Part shown: in pieces, positions 26,741 through 36,277 of the stretch
How positions within the stretch are numbered: the stretch's first letter is position 1
Layout of the letters: each line of letters begins with the position of its first letter
Assembly: GCF_027111255.2 (NCBI RefSeq)
Contig: NZ_CP114285.2
Span: 434,001 to 498,000 of the forward strand
DNA: 64,000 bases
Origin: Flavobacterium flavigenum
GTDB lineage: Bacteria > Bacteroidota > Bacteroidia > Flavobacteriales > Flavobacteriaceae
Direction: 5' to 3'
Translations under genes and position numbers: made by a program
The notes under the pieces: generated by a model
The model's database searches: none
What the model saw: the letters and a program-made list of their open reading frames with translations, nothing else
Told to the model about the DNA's origin: nothing

Positions 26741-27514
26741 TCAATTCCCATTTGGAATTTTTTCAATTAAATGTTTCCAATAGCGTTTTGGCATATGCTG
26801 AATATGGAGTTTCATATTTTTCCGTGATTCAATCGTAACGCTGCTAAAATAACGCCGCCAAAGATTTTGAAAAAACTCTTCCTGCTCATCACAGATTTCG
26901 TTTAAATATTTAGATGATGTAACTTTCATATTAAACTGCAATTCTATAGTTGCAACATTTTCAAGATCATAATAAATACCATATTTACGTTTTGCATCAT
27001 AAATTAACCAGCGCTGATCTGCATAACGATTTTTAAAATGACTTTCTATTAGAGGTAAAACATCACAGTCTGGTTCAATGATTGCATAATACAATTGCTC
27101 TTTCGTTAGTTTAAAACGAACAAATGCTTCCATTCGATGCGCCTCTTTTCTCGTCAGCCGTATTGCTTTTCTAAGATCCCACACGGCATTATTACTAAAA
27201 TCTTCTTCTACATTTTTTGTATTAGCAAATACATGCTGTACAAACTGAAACATTGTTTCTTCTATGTCTGGAAGTTCAGACAAAAATGCCTTATACATAT
27301 CTGAAAAACCTTCTGCCGAAAGTCGTAGCTTTAATCCGTCTAAAACACGTTTTGCTTTTGAGATATCCGTTACCACTAAATGAGAAGTTGCAAAAAGCAA
27401 TGTTCCAGAAGTTTCATTTTTTGCAAATACAATATCAGAAAGTTTAAACTCATAAACTTCAAATATAGCCGTAAGCCATCCTTCATAAGTTCCGTCGTAA
27501 ATTACTTCTGTCAT
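26741..27514 (-). CDS. TIGR03915-like putative DNA repair protein (DUF4130)
   Basis: A 257-residue cytoplasmic protein that resembles the TIGR03915/DUF4130 family, partner of the radical SAM protein encoded just upstream. Recognisable parts are VIYDGTYEGWLTAIFEVYEF at the N-terminus, VWDLRKAIRLTRKEAHRMEA near the centre, and YYAIIEPDCDVLPLIESHF followed by the RYADQRWLIYDAKRKYGIYY segment. The family is predicted to take part in DNA repair, often fused or linked to a uracil-DNA glycosylase domain; its reaction is not established. It starts 5 bases after the radical SAM stop, so the two are one operon. No glycosylase domain is present in this copy. Confidence 0.82.
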   Translation of the reverse strand: MTEVIYDGTYEGWLTAIFEVYEFKLSDIVFAKNETSGTLLFATSHLVVTDISKAKRVLDGLKLRLSAEGFSDMYKAFLSELPDIEETMFQFVQHVFANTKNVEEDFSNNAVWDLRKAIRLTRKEAHRMEAFVRFKLTKEQLYYAIIEPDCDVLPLIESHFKNRYADQRWLIYDAKRKYGIYYDLENVATIELQFNMKVTSSKYLNEICDEQEEFFQNLWRRYFSSVTIESRKNMKLHIQHMPKRYWKHLIEKIPNGN

Positions 27515-27519
27515 TTTGA

Positions 27520-28779
27520 TTAAAATAAAGCAAGTTGATTAGAAAAATCGTTTTTATATTTACTTTTTTGGAAATTTAAGATATGATCCTTGATTTGAAT
27601 CGATGTTAAATCTTTCTGAAGTTGAAATGGCGTAGCAAAAGCCAGGAAATATTTGGAACGCGAATATGCAATTCCCATTTTTTGTAAATCGTGCGGAAGC
27701 AGTTTTTTAAACTTCCTTGCTGCTACAATTTTTTGCGCACTTAAATATCCAATTCCGGGAATTCGTTTTATTATTTCCAAATCGGCCGTATTAATATCAA
27801 CAGGAAATTGATTCAGGTTGCGCAAAGCCCATCCAAGCTTTGGATCGATATCAAGATCAAGATTAGGCTGATTGAACCCGACAATTTCATTTACATCAAA
27901 TCCGTAATAGCGAATGAGCCAGTCCGCCTGATACAAACGGTTTTCACGTATTATAGGAACAGGCGTTCCAATGGCAGGCAGGCGATTGTCATAACTAATG
28001 GGAACATAACCCGAATAATACACCCGTTTCATATTCATTTGCTGATAAAAATAATCTGCCATTCCAAGAATCTCAAGGTCATTTTCTTGTGTTGCCCCAA
28101 TTACCATTTGGGTGCTTTGCCCGGCGGGAGCAAAAAGAGGTGTTTTATAATTTGATTTTTTTTCTTCTTTATACCCAATAATTTCATTTTTAAGATATTT
28201 CATAGGACTAATCACGTCAATATGATTTTTATCTGGTGCTAATAATTTAAGACTCTTTTCTGTTGGCATTTCGACATTTACACTCAAACGGTCAGCGTAT
28301 AGACCTGCTTCCTTCAGCAATTCATCACTGGCTCCCGGAATCGCCTTCAAATGAATGTAGCCATTAAAGTTATGTTCATTACGCAATTTTTTAGCAATTC
28401 TCACCAAACGCTCCATAGTGAAATCAGCATTATCAAAAATACCCGAACTTAAAAAAAGTCCCTCAATATAGTTTCTCCTGTAAAAGCCAATTGTAAGGTC
28501 AACAACCTCTTGTACAGTAAAGGCTGCTCGTTTAATATCATTGCTTTTTCTGCTTACACAATAGGCACAATCAAAAATACAATGGTTTGTGAGCAAGATT
28601 TTTAGCAGCGACACACAGCGCCCATCTTCGGTGAAGGCGTGACAAATACCATAACCTTTAGCATTTCCCAAACCTTTATTTTTATTTTCACGTTTACTTA
28701 AGGCCGACGAACAGGAAACATCATATTTTGCAGCATCTGCCAATATTCCCAGCTTCTCCATCACTCTATCATTTACCAT
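27520..28779 (-). CDS. Putative DNA modification/repair radical SAM protein (TIGR03916 type)
   Basis: A 419-residue radical SAM protein. The iron-sulfur cluster motif is CIFDCAYC (CxxxCxxC) near residues 69-76. A helix-hairpin-helix DNA-binding motif follows near the C-terminus: IIKRIPGIGYLSAQKIVAAR, with the ITRYYGFDVNEIVGF-like region before it. Further Cys residues near residues 23 and 47-55 may bind a second cluster. This architecture is annotated as a predicted DNA modification or repair enzyme; the substrate lesion is unknown. It heads an operon with the DUF4130 protein and has a dyad of TTTATTGT motifs directly upstream. Confidence 0.87.
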   Translation of the reverse strand: MVNDRVMEKLGILADAAKYDVSCSSALSKRENKNKGLGNAKGYGICHAFTEDGRCVSLLKILLTNHCIFDCAYCVSRKSNDIKRAAFTVQEVVDLTIGFYRRNYIEGLFLSSGIFDNADFTMERLVRIAKKLRNEHNFNGYIHLKAIPGASDELLKEAGLYADRLSVNVEMPTEKSLKLLAPDKNHIDVISPMKYLKNEIIGYKEEKKSNYKTPLFAPAGQSTQMVIGATQENDLEILGMADYFYQQMNMKRVYYSGYVPISYDNRLPAIGTPVPIIRENRLYQADWLIRYYGFDVNEIVGFNQPNLDLDIDPKLGWALRNLNQFPVDINTADLEIIKRIPGIGYLSAQKIVAARKFKKLLPHDLQKMGIAYSRSKYFLAFATPFQLQKDLTSIQIKDHILNFQKSKYKNDFSNQLALF

Positions 28780-29386
28780 CGGAATTTCTTTTTATTGTTC
28801 GAAATATTTTACACAATAAAATTAGTTATTATACATAACAATATATTTATTTTTATTGTTCCAAATTATATCAAACTATAATAAAAATATCACAATGGTT
28901 TAAAAAAGAAAACCTCCAAAATCAAATGACTTTGGAGGTTGGTAATTTAATAGAAATTCACGGTTCTGCTACTTTAGGCTATTTATCAGAGCTCAGACAG
29001 TTTTGGAAGATTAGTTTAAACTTTCATTATCAGTGTGTTATTTAAATTTTTACAATTTATTGATTTTGGAAGACAAATTAAAATATTTGATAACCTTATA
29101 TAAAAAAGAGATTTATTACAAAAGATGATTAAAATGAAAATACATCAGAATTTTCAAAATGAGGCAACACTTTTATTTTTAATTTCTAAATTCAAGTCTA
29201 TTAACCCTCCCATCTAATCTGAAAAAAATTAGACACTATAAGCTATTCACAAAAAAAGATAGAACGTACAGGCTTTGCCTATTTACTAACTTCTAAAAGC
29301 ATTTAAATTATTGGTAAGCTTAATTATGAGAAAATACGACTATAAGATAAATTTCTAAAATGATTTTCTAATGGATGACGAACACA
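28780..29386. other. Long intergenic region with dyad motif and distant terminator, no confident gene
   Basis: Next to the radical SAM start, TTTTATTGT (28790-28798) pairs with ACAATAAAA (28813-28821), and a third copy of TTTATTGTTC lies at 28852-28861. A terminator-like hairpin lies at 28912-28940. The remaining 440 bases up to the phytochrome stop have no open frame I can support; a 39-codon plus-strand frame from 28926 is probably chance. The stretch may be the 3' untranslated end of the phytochrome message or hold a small RNA. Confidence 0.5.
28912..28940 (-). terminator. Strong intrinsic terminator about 450 bases past the phytochrome stop
   Basis: AACCTCCAAA and TTTGGAGGTT form a 10-pair GC-containing stem with a 10-base loop. 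On the minus strand it is followed by TTTTCTTTTTT. It would end transcription coming from the phytochrome operon or from an unrecognised minus-strand RNA in the gap. Confidence 0.7.
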
Positions 29387-31660
29387 TTATAAGAGTGTAT
29401 CTAATGGATCACACGGGAAATAAACTTTTATATTGGTACCTTCTCCTAATCTTCCTGTAGCATAAATTGTTCCACCTACTGTCTGCATAATCTTTTTGCA
29501 TAAGGCGAGGCCAACACCTGAACCATCATATTCTTTCTGATTGTGTAATCTGCCAAAAACTTTAAAAATTGTTTCCGCATATTGTTGTTCAAAACCAATC
29601 CCATTATCCGAAAAACAAACCCAATGGCAATAAATATTATCAGAATGAGCAAACAATTCTACCTCCTGAGAAGCTGTTATTTTGATATGTGGAACCCTTT
29701 CAGCTGAAGCAAACTTTAAAGAATTTTGGATGATGTTAGAAAACAGCTGCTGCATCAAAAAATATATTGCGTGAACCTCAGGCAAATTTTCATATTCAAT
29801 TATAGCGTTGTTTTCAGAAATAGTTTCTTCCATTTCCATAAGTGTCGATTTAAGAATATGGTTTAAATCGATTTTTTCTAAATTATCCCTTGTATATTTT
29901 ATTCGGGAAAATTTGAGAATATCATCAAGCAGTGTCCTCATTCTATTGGCTGATTTCGATACCCTTTGCAAAGAACTCGAAACAGAATCTATCTGAACAA
30001 CGTCAGGCTCTGCAAGCATTTTAGAAACAAACAACTGAATTTTACGCAGTGGTTCCTGAAGATCATGCGTACTAATCCAGTTCAGATTTTCCAACTCTGA
30101 ATTTGTTTCCTTTAATATTTCACTTTGTTTGCGATATTTTTCTTCTTCTTCACTTAGCGTGATCATCATTAACTGGTTGTGCAATGTATGAGCAAATTGT
30201 ACAGCACCGTTAATTTCATATTGCTTCCAAAGAGTGCTTTGATTTTTTATTATCTGTTTCCAAATTTCAAAAGAATTTCGCGGATGTAACCCTTTACTGT
30301 CTTTTATAATTGTTTTTTCAGGATCACCAGCCCAATTGATTTCGGATATTGTTTCAGGTCTGTACCATATAATATGATCGGAATTGCCGAGCGGGTGATA
30401 AATAATACCTGCAAAACTGGATTTTTTTTCAATATTTCTAAAGTGATCGTTTAATTTATTGGTAACAAATAATTTTTCGGATTCTTTATTGTTAATCTGT
30501 ACTATTAAATCTTTAATCTGTGCATCAGTTGGTACTAAACCATTTTTGTAAATTTTACCTTTTGAAACAATAGAAACCCCTGCTGCATTACAAATTTTTA
30601 GTAATTGTGGTGCATCAGCGATCATCTGGATAGAGTCCTGTACAAACGGGAACTGCAAACTTGTGAGTTGCTCAAGGGCCAAAGCTGTTTCATTAGCATT
30701 AACATTTTCATCATTTGACTGCCTTATGTCAATCTGTGAAGTTATAAACTGTCCCTGAAGCTTAGCTGCAAGCCTGATTTCCGGTGAAATGTTTTTACTT
30801 GAATAATGGTGACATGCTATAAGACCCCATAAACGATCATTATGAATAAGAGAAATTGTAAGTGTTGCCCCAACACCTATATTTTGTAAATACTCGACAT
30901 GAATTGGTGATGTGCTTCTTAAGATCGAAAGACTTAAATCAAGGTTTTTATTTTCTTTGTCATCAACAGTAAAAATTGGAACTGGTACATAATCAACATC
31001 AACAATAAGCCTCAACTGGTTTTTCATGTACAATTCCCTGGCCTGAGCCGGAATATCTGTATGCGGATAATGCAATCCCAAAAAGGGTTCTAAATCTCCT
31101 CTACAATCTTCTGCATATACTTCGCCGTTATACTGTTCATCAAAACGATAAATCATTACACGGTCGTATCCTGTTATTTTGCGTGTACCTTCAGCAACCA
31201 GCGCACAGAGATCCTTTAAAGAAGTCGTATTGTTCATTTGGGTCACAAACTGAATCGTCTGTGTATAAACATCAGCCAGTTTTTCTTTACCTGCAAATTG
31301 AAATTCGGCTTCTAAAACATAAATATCAAAACTTTTGTGTATGCTAATCTGAAAAAACTTTCCAAGCAAATCAATTTCAAGTGGAAAAACATCCCTAATT
31401 TTATCGTTATTGATGTACTCAAAAATTTGTTTTTCTGCTTTAGTCCCAAAAACATCACCAAACTTTTTTCCGAGTGCTTCTGTGTGGGCAATGCTAACAT
31501 ACCAGGAAATATTTGCAGTACAAAAATCTATTTTCCCTTTTGAAGTTAAACCAATCAGAAATCCATGTGGCTGGATTTTACCTGGTATATGTATAGGCTC
31601 ATGCTCACAGTTAGTTAATGTGATAAGATCACGATTAACAATATCTTTAATCTTCATCAT
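29387..31660 (-). CDS. bphP: Bacteriophytochrome sensor histidine kinase
   Basis: A 757-residue red/far-red photoreceptor kinase. The PAS-like N-terminus has the biliverdin-binding Cys18 in TNCEHEPIHIPGKIQPHG. The GAF domain has EDCRGDLEPFLGLHYPHTDI, where the conserved Asp-Ile-Pro follows an unusual PHT instead of PAS, then SPIHVEYLQNIGVGATLTIS with the chromophore-contacting His, and WGLIACHHY. The PHY tongue carries PRNSF, the PRxSF motif. The output is HisKA (STHDLQEPLRKI) plus HATPase (SNIIQNSLKF, FSDNGIGFE, GSGVGLALCKKI). The heme oxygenase gene ends two bases before its start, so chromophore and apoprotein are made together. No response regulator is adjacent. Confidence 0.95.
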   Translation of the reverse strand: MMKIKDIVNRDLITLTNCEHEPIHIPGKIQPHGFLIGLTSKGKIDFCTANISWYVSIAHTEALGKKFGDVFGTKAEKQIFEYINNDKIRDVFPLEIDLLGKFFQISIHKSFDIYVLEAEFQFAGKEKLADVYTQTIQFVTQMNNTTSLKDLCALVAEGTRKITGYDRVMIYRFDEQYNGEVYAEDCRGDLEPFLGLHYPHTDIPAQARELYMKNQLRLIVDVDYVPVPIFTVDDKENKNLDLSLSILRSTSPIHVEYLQNIGVGATLTISLIHNDRLWGLIACHHYSSKNISPEIRLAAKLQGQFITSQIDIRQSNDENVNANETALALEQLTSLQFPFVQDSIQMIADAPQLLKICNAAGVSIVSKGKIYKNGLVPTDAQIKDLIVQINNKESEKLFVTNKLNDHFRNIEKKSSFAGIIYHPLGNSDHIIWYRPETISEINWAGDPEKTIIKDSKGLHPRNSFEIWKQIIKNQSTLWKQYEINGAVQFAHTLHNQLMMITLSEEEEKYRKQSEILKETNSELENLNWISTHDLQEPLRKIQLFVSKMLAEPDVVQIDSVSSSLQRVSKSANRMRTLLDDILKFSRIKYTRDNLEKIDLNHILKSTLMEMEETISENNAIIEYENLPEVHAIYFLMQQLFSNIIQNSLKFASAERVPHIKITASQEVELFAHSDNIYCHWVCFSDNGIGFEQQYAETIFKVFGRLHNQKEYDGSGVGLALCKKIMQTVGGTIYATGRLGEGTNIKVYFPCDPLDTLL

Positions 31661-31662
31661 TT

Positions 31663-32259
31663 TTATATACTCGTAAAATGATTGTAAATACTGTCAAAAC
31701 CATAAATTGCTCCTTCTATGATTGTATTTCCGCACTTATAATTCTCTTCATATTCTGATAAAAAACCAAGGAAGTTTTTCCAAAAAGTTCCTGTTTTATC
31801 TCCATAACCCTGAAAATAGTGAGTTCCTTGATTATTTTCAAGACCTGGTATTTTTGAAATATTTTTTAATATAAATCTACCTCCAAGACTGGAGCCTTCT
31901 ATCACATATAAAATTCCAAGTGCAAAAGGTATCGTAATTTTACTAGTATTAAAAATATCGTTTGAACCTGTTTTATTGTATTGAAGAAAGGCTAAATCTT
32001 CCTCTATTAGATGACTTTTTCTTCTTTGATCTAAATCGGTTATAATTTCAGGCAATAATGGAAAAATAACATTTTCAGTGCTTTTGTGGACATCATACAT
32101 CAGGCTCAAATAATCGATGTAGTCTGATTTTTTCATCTCTGGAGACAGGATTGATGCTGATATTGGCAGGCTTTCTAATTTTCTGTGGGAATCTGAGGTT
32201 TGATTTTTTAAATCGCTAAGAAACACTGAAGATACTAAAGGAATTGAATTTCCACTCAT
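31663..32259 (-). CDS. bphO: Heme oxygenase (biliverdin-producing)
   Basis: A 198-residue all-helical heme oxygenase that opens heme to biliverdin, iron and CO, supplying the chromophore for the phytochrome. The proximal heme ligand is probably His25 in SDSHRKLE, and the distal-helix signature is YVIEGSSLGGRFI near residues 120-132. Length is typical. Its stop lies two bases before the phytochrome ATG. A TACATTTG promoter box lies about 55 bases upstream of its ATG. Confidence 0.9.
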   Translation of the reverse strand: MSGNSIPLVSSVFLSDLKNQTSDSHRKLESLPISASILSPEMKKSDYIDYLSLMYDVHKSTENVIFPLLPEIITDLDQRRKSHLIEEDLAFLQYNKTGSNDIFNTSKITIPFALGILYVIEGSSLGGRFILKNISKIPGLENNQGTHYFQGYGDKTGTFWKNFLGFLSEYEENYKCGNTIIEGAIYGFDSIYNHFTSI

Positions 32260-32637
32260 TAAATTGTAACTATTATTTGTTTTGGAGAGTTGGATTATTA
32301 CTACCTCTCCTTACAAATGTAAAAAAAATGTTTTACTTGTAACATAATATCTAATATGTAAAAGCTTCAAAATATGTTAATTAATATACTATTTAAATGT
32401 TTTTCTTGTTTAATCAATAAATAAGTTTATTAGACAGATAAACATTAACATTTTTGTGTATTTATACTTTAAATGCTTTATTACAGTATTTTAAACAGTT
32501 AATAATTTTAACAAATGTTTAATTGTTATAATGCAAAAATAAACTTATCATTATAAGAATTATGAAACACTTTATCGTCTTAATATAACAGAATCATTTT
32601 TTTAAAGAATAACTTCGTAGAAAATTAACATATCATC
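32260..32637. other. Divergent promoter region of the phytochrome operon and the PAS kinase
   Basis: This AT-rich gap contains the heme oxygenase promoter box at 32314-32321. I see no clear -7 box for the PAS kinase and no gene. An arrangement with both promoters here would let one regulator act on both units. Confidence 0.5.
32314..32321 (-). promoter_or_regulatory. -7 box of the heme oxygenase-phytochrome operon
   Basis: CAAATGTA on the plus strand is TACATTTG on the minus strand, matching TAnnTTTG, 54 bases before the ATG. No TTG is visible at a normal -33 spacing. Confidence 0.5.
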
Positions 32638-34161
32638 ATGTATTCAAACATCAGAATCTTAAAAGATATAATAGATAATACACCATTACCAATTGCTGTA
32701 TATTCAGGCAGCAGCTTAAAAATAGAATTAGCCAATACTGCTATGATCAAAACTTTGGGAAAAGGCGAAGATATAGTGGGGAAAAATTATCTTGATGTTC
32801 TGCCTGAAATTCAGAAGGAAGATTTCTTTGATCAGGCAATTACTGTACTTTCAACAGGTATTGCTTTTTATGCTGAAAACAAAAAAGTAGATTTACTCAT
32901 TAACGGGATCATGAAGTCCCATTATTTTAATTACAGCTTCATTCCTTTGTTTGATGCAAATGGAAAAGTTTATGGCGTGATGAACACAGGTGTTGATGTT
33001 ACCGATTTACACCTTGCCAAACAAAAAATTCAAAGTGTCGAGGAAAGATTGCGAATCGCTGTTGAATCATCCGGAATAGGAACTTATGAAGTTAATTTAC
33101 TGACTAAGGAGATTAAAACATCTGATAATTTCAACACTATTATGTGCAGTGAAAACACTCCAAATATGGATGAATTACTATCAAAACTTCATCCTGATGA
33201 TTTGTTTGCCCATGAAAAAGCGATAAAAGAATCAAAGGATACAGGACTTATAACTTATGAAACCCGCATAATTAATGAAAACTGTTCTAAATGGATTAAA
33301 GTAACCGGAAAAATAATTTGTGACGAAAATGATATACCAATAAAGGTTATAGGAAGTATAATTGACATCCATGAACATAAACAGTTTCAGGAAGAATTAA
33401 AGAAACAAGTTGAAAAAAATACTGTTGAACTTCGTCGATCCAACGATGATCTGTTACATTTTGCTAATGTGGTCAGCCATGATCTGAGAGAACCTGTGCG
33501 TAAAATTAAAATTTTTAACGGCCTGATAAGAAATGATAAAGAAGCAAATTTTAGTGATGGTATTGTTAGGTATCAAAATAAAATAGATCAGTCTGCTGAG
33601 AGAATGCAAAACATAATTGAAGGAATTCTCACCTATTCAACCATGGATAAAAACAAACAGCCATTTGAAAAAATATATCTTAACGAGGTAATAGAAAACA
33701 TAAAAACAGATCTGGAACTGATTATAAATGAAAAAGATGCTATTTTAATCATCAGTGAACTACCTGTAATAGAAGGAGCGCCAATCTTAATCAACCAGCT
33801 TTTTTATAATCTTATCCATAATTCATTAAAATTTTCAAAAGTAGAAGAACCCCCTAAGATAATAATATCCGGACAAGTAATAAAAATTGATGATACGGAC
33901 TCAGTTGAAATTACTATTAAAGACAACGGGATAGGACTTGATGATGCTTATACTGAAAAAATATTCAATGCTTTTGAAAGATTACATTCAAAAGATCAGT
34001 ATGAAGGAAACGGCCTTGGATTATCTCTTTGCAGAAAGATAGTAAAAAGACATCATGGCTCTATTACAGCAAAGGGTGAAATAAATAAAGGAAGTGAGTT
34101 TACGGTAATTCTTCCTCTAAGACAAGAAGAAGTTAAAAATAAAAAAACAGGGATTAGCTGA
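32638..34161 (+). CDS. PAS-domain sensor histidine kinase
   Basis: A 507-residue soluble kinase. Two PAS domains (about residues 8-125 and 135-250; the second ends with the PAC-like IKVIGSIIDIHEHKQ) lead through a coiled segment to HisKA with VVSHDLREPVRKIKIF and the HATPase domain (YNLIHNSLKFS, IKDNGIGLDD, NGLGLSLCRKI). There is no membrane segment. The kinase core is closely similar to that of the phytochrome encoded divergently (HDLxEPxRKI, FERLHSKDQYEGNGLG against FGRLHNQKEYDGSGVG). The two may act on a common response regulator that is not in the window. What the PAS domains sense is unknown. Confidence 0.88.
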   Translation: MYSNIRILKDIIDNTPLPIAVYSGSSLKIELANTAMIKTLGKGEDIVGKNYLDVLPEIQKEDFFDQAITVLSTGIAFYAENKKVDLLINGIMKSHYFNYSFIPLFDANGKVYGVMNTGVDVTDLHLAKQKIQSVEERLRIAVESSGIGTYEVNLLTKEIKTSDNFNTIMCSENTPNMDELLSKLHPDDLFAHEKAIKESKDTGLITYETRIINENCSKWIKVTGKIICDENDIPIKVIGSIIDIHEHKQFQEELKKQVEKNTVELRRSNDDLLHFANVVSHDLREPVRKIKIFNGLIRNDKEANFSDGIVRYQNKIDQSAERMQNIIEGILTYSTMDKNKQPFEKIYLNEVIENIKTDLELIINEKDAILIISELPVIEGAPILINQLFYNLIHNSLKFSKVEEPPKIIISGQVIKIDDTDSVEITIKDNGIGLDDAYTEKIFNAFERLHSKDQYEGNGLGLSLCRKIVKRHHGSITAKGEINKGSEFTVILPLRQEEVKNKKTGIS

Positions 34162-34188
34162 TATATAATCATACAAATCCCTGTTTTT
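34143..34188. terminator. Bidirectional terminator overlapping the PAS kinase stop
   Basis: AAAAACAGGGATT (34143-34155) pairs fully with AATCCCTGTTTTT (34176-34188). The left arm includes the last codons of the PAS kinase. Ts follow on the plus strand and A-runs precede, so it can serve both this gene and the convergent GH51 gene. Confidence 0.75.
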
Positions 34189-34206
34189 AATTTTAGTATT
34201 GTTTGC

Positions 34207-36192
34207 TTATTTACTTTTTAACTTCAATACGGTTACTGAATAAGCGGGTAAATTTAAAGTTGCTTTTACACCTTTTAAATTATAACTACTTTCTTTTGGG
34301 CTAATTTTTTTAGGTTCTCCAAAAGTATTTTCATCTTCTAAATTCGGACTTGAAAGCGTTATCAATGTGCCTTTAGAAGCAAATTTACCTCCTTTTAAAT
34401 CAACTGTAACTTCTTGGGAAGCCGCTGCAGTATTTACCAGTTTTACAATTACTTCTTTTGCATTCACATCTTTAACGGCAGATGCATAAAGATCGTTTTG
34501 CCCGTTTAAAGGTTTTGCATCTTTAGTTATGTTTAGCAAATCGGTTCCTTTATTGGTTGAGAATAATTTTTGAACATAATAATTAGCAGAACCGTAAGAT
34601 TCTAAATTATTGAACCAGATCATATCCGGTGTCCATTGCCATGCATCTTCGTGTGCCATCAGTGGCGCATAAGAAGTCATATTGACTACTTCAGCATTTC
34701 TTTCTAACCCGGTCATGAAAGCGGCTTCAGAAAAAGCACATTCCCAGTTATTTCTGTTATTTGGGTTTGCTCCTGAAACACTTTGCGCAGCATATTCACC
34801 TGCAAATATTTTTGGGCCTTTGCGGTCATAATTATCATAGCGTGAAGCATTTTCCCTAAACCACTTCGGGCTTTGGTAATAATGTTCATCTATAAGCTCA
34901 GCATTGAGTTTTTTAAGTTCGGCCATTGCAAAATCAAAATGTTCACCATCCGGTGATGGACCGCTTCCTGAAACGATAATAATATCTGGATATTTGGCTT
35001 TTATTGCTTTTTCAAAAATTTTGAAACGCTCAATATAATCCGGTCCCCATTGTTCATTTCCAACACCAATATATTTTAGATTGAACGGTTTTGGATGTCC
35101 CATATCTGAACGAAGAATTCCCCATCTGGTTTCTTCTGAACCATTGGCAAATTCAATTAAATCTAAAGCATCCTGTATGTATGGATCTAATTCTTCGATT
35201 GGAGCTAATTCTCCTGTATTATACTGACAGGCCATTCCACAACTCAAAATAGGCAATGGAGTCGCACCAATATCTTCAGAAAGCTGAAAATACTCATAAA
35301 ATCCAAGTCCAAAACTTTGAAAATAATCAGGGGTCTGTTTGTGACTGAATTCTACATTCCATCGATTCATCATCGTTTTTCTGTCTTCAACATCGCCAAC
35401 AGATTTCTTCCATTGATAACGGTCAGATAAAGTTCTTCCTTCGACTATGCACCCGCCAGGAAATCTTAAAAATCCAGGTTTCATATCATACAAAAGCTGA
35501 ACAAGATCTTTTCTTAAACCATTTTTTCTGTTTTTCCACGTATCCTCAGGAAATAATGAAATCATATCAAGATCAATTGTCCCTGTTCCTTCAAAAGTTA
35601 TTTTTAATTTGGCTTTAGCTTCAGTCTGAGTAGCTTTAAATTGTGCCGAATAGGTCTCCCATTCTTTTGATGTTGGAATGATACTGGTTTCTCCAATTAC
35701 TTTTTTATCCTTATCAATAAGCTGAACAATTATTTTTTTGATCGCTCCATTGTGATTGGCTGCCTTTAAAGAAAGATTGTATTTTGCATCCTTTTTCACT
35801 CCCATCCCTCTAAAACCTTCATTAATCAAGGCATATCCCTTATCATCATTAATTAGTACACGGCAGAAATTAGGATTGGTTTCGTTTTCTACGACTTTTA
35901 TAGGTGTGGCAGCACCCGAATTCATATTCATAGAAGACCTTTTGGTATTAGGCTGATCCCAACCCATCAAAGGTTTTTCAAATTCAAAAGACCGGTTTTT
36001 AATCATTTCGGCATATAATCCGCCGTCTGCTGCGAAATTAATATCCTCAAAAAACAAACCGAACATAGTAGGCTGAATCTTGGTAACAGTTTTAGCAACG
36101 TCAACTTCTAAAATTGTTTTTTGGGCATGTAAACAAATACCATTGAACAGCAAACCGCCAATGATTATTTTGGTTATGATATTATTTTTCAT
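34207..36192 (-). CDS. Alpha-L-arabinofuranosidase, glycoside hydrolase family 51
   Basis: A 661-residue secreted enzyme with a signal peptide. A carbohydrate-binding-like beta-sandwich lies at about residues 40-210. The (beta/alpha)8 catalytic domain follows, with FLRFPGGCIVEGRTL near 240, GVGNEQWGPDYIERF near 376 with the acid/base Glu, and IFAGEYAAQ near 464 with the nucleophile Glu. A C-terminal beta domain ends at LPAYSVTVLKLK. GH51 enzymes release arabinose from arabinan and arabinoxylan with retention. The gene is the last of a minus-strand run after the first GH28 and mannonate genes, so it likely strips arabinan chains from rhamnogalacturonan. Confidence 0.93.
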   Translation of the reverse strand: MKNNIITKIIIGGLLFNGICLHAQKTILEVDVAKTVTKIQPTMFGLFFEDINFAADGGLYAEMIKNRSFEFEKPLMGWDQPNTKRSSMNMNSGAATPIKVVENETNPNFCRVLINDDKGYALINEGFRGMGVKKDAKYNLSLKAANHNGAIKKIIVQLIDKDKKVIGETSIIPTSKEWETYSAQFKATQTEAKAKLKITFEGTGTIDLDMISLFPEDTWKNRKNGLRKDLVQLLYDMKPGFLRFPGGCIVEGRTLSDRYQWKKSVGDVEDRKTMMNRWNVEFSHKQTPDYFQSFGLGFYEYFQLSEDIGATPLPILSCGMACQYNTGELAPIEELDPYIQDALDLIEFANGSEETRWGILRSDMGHPKPFNLKYIGVGNEQWGPDYIERFKIFEKAIKAKYPDIIIVSGSGPSPDGEHFDFAMAELKKLNAELIDEHYYQSPKWFRENASRYDNYDRKGPKIFAGEYAAQSVSGANPNNRNNWECAFSEAAFMTGLERNAEVVNMTSYAPLMAHEDAWQWTPDMIWFNNLESYGSANYYVQKLFSTNKGTDLLNITKDAKPLNGQNDLYASAVKDVNAKEVIVKLVNTAAASQEVTVDLKGGKFASKGTLITLSSPNLEDENTFGEPKKISPKESSYNLKGVKATLNLPAYSVTVLKLKSK

Positions 36193-36277
36193 TTTCTATG
36201 ATAGTTGATAATTTAGTCTTGCTAATTTATTTAAAGTTTCTTTTAAAACCCCGGTTTTGAAGCAATAATTTGAATTA

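Noticed and set aside
28926..29045. A 39-codon plus-strand frame starting ATGACTTTGGAGG, covering the right arm of a terminator
   Set aside because: It begins inside the hairpin, has no promoter box and no recognisable composition; probably chance.
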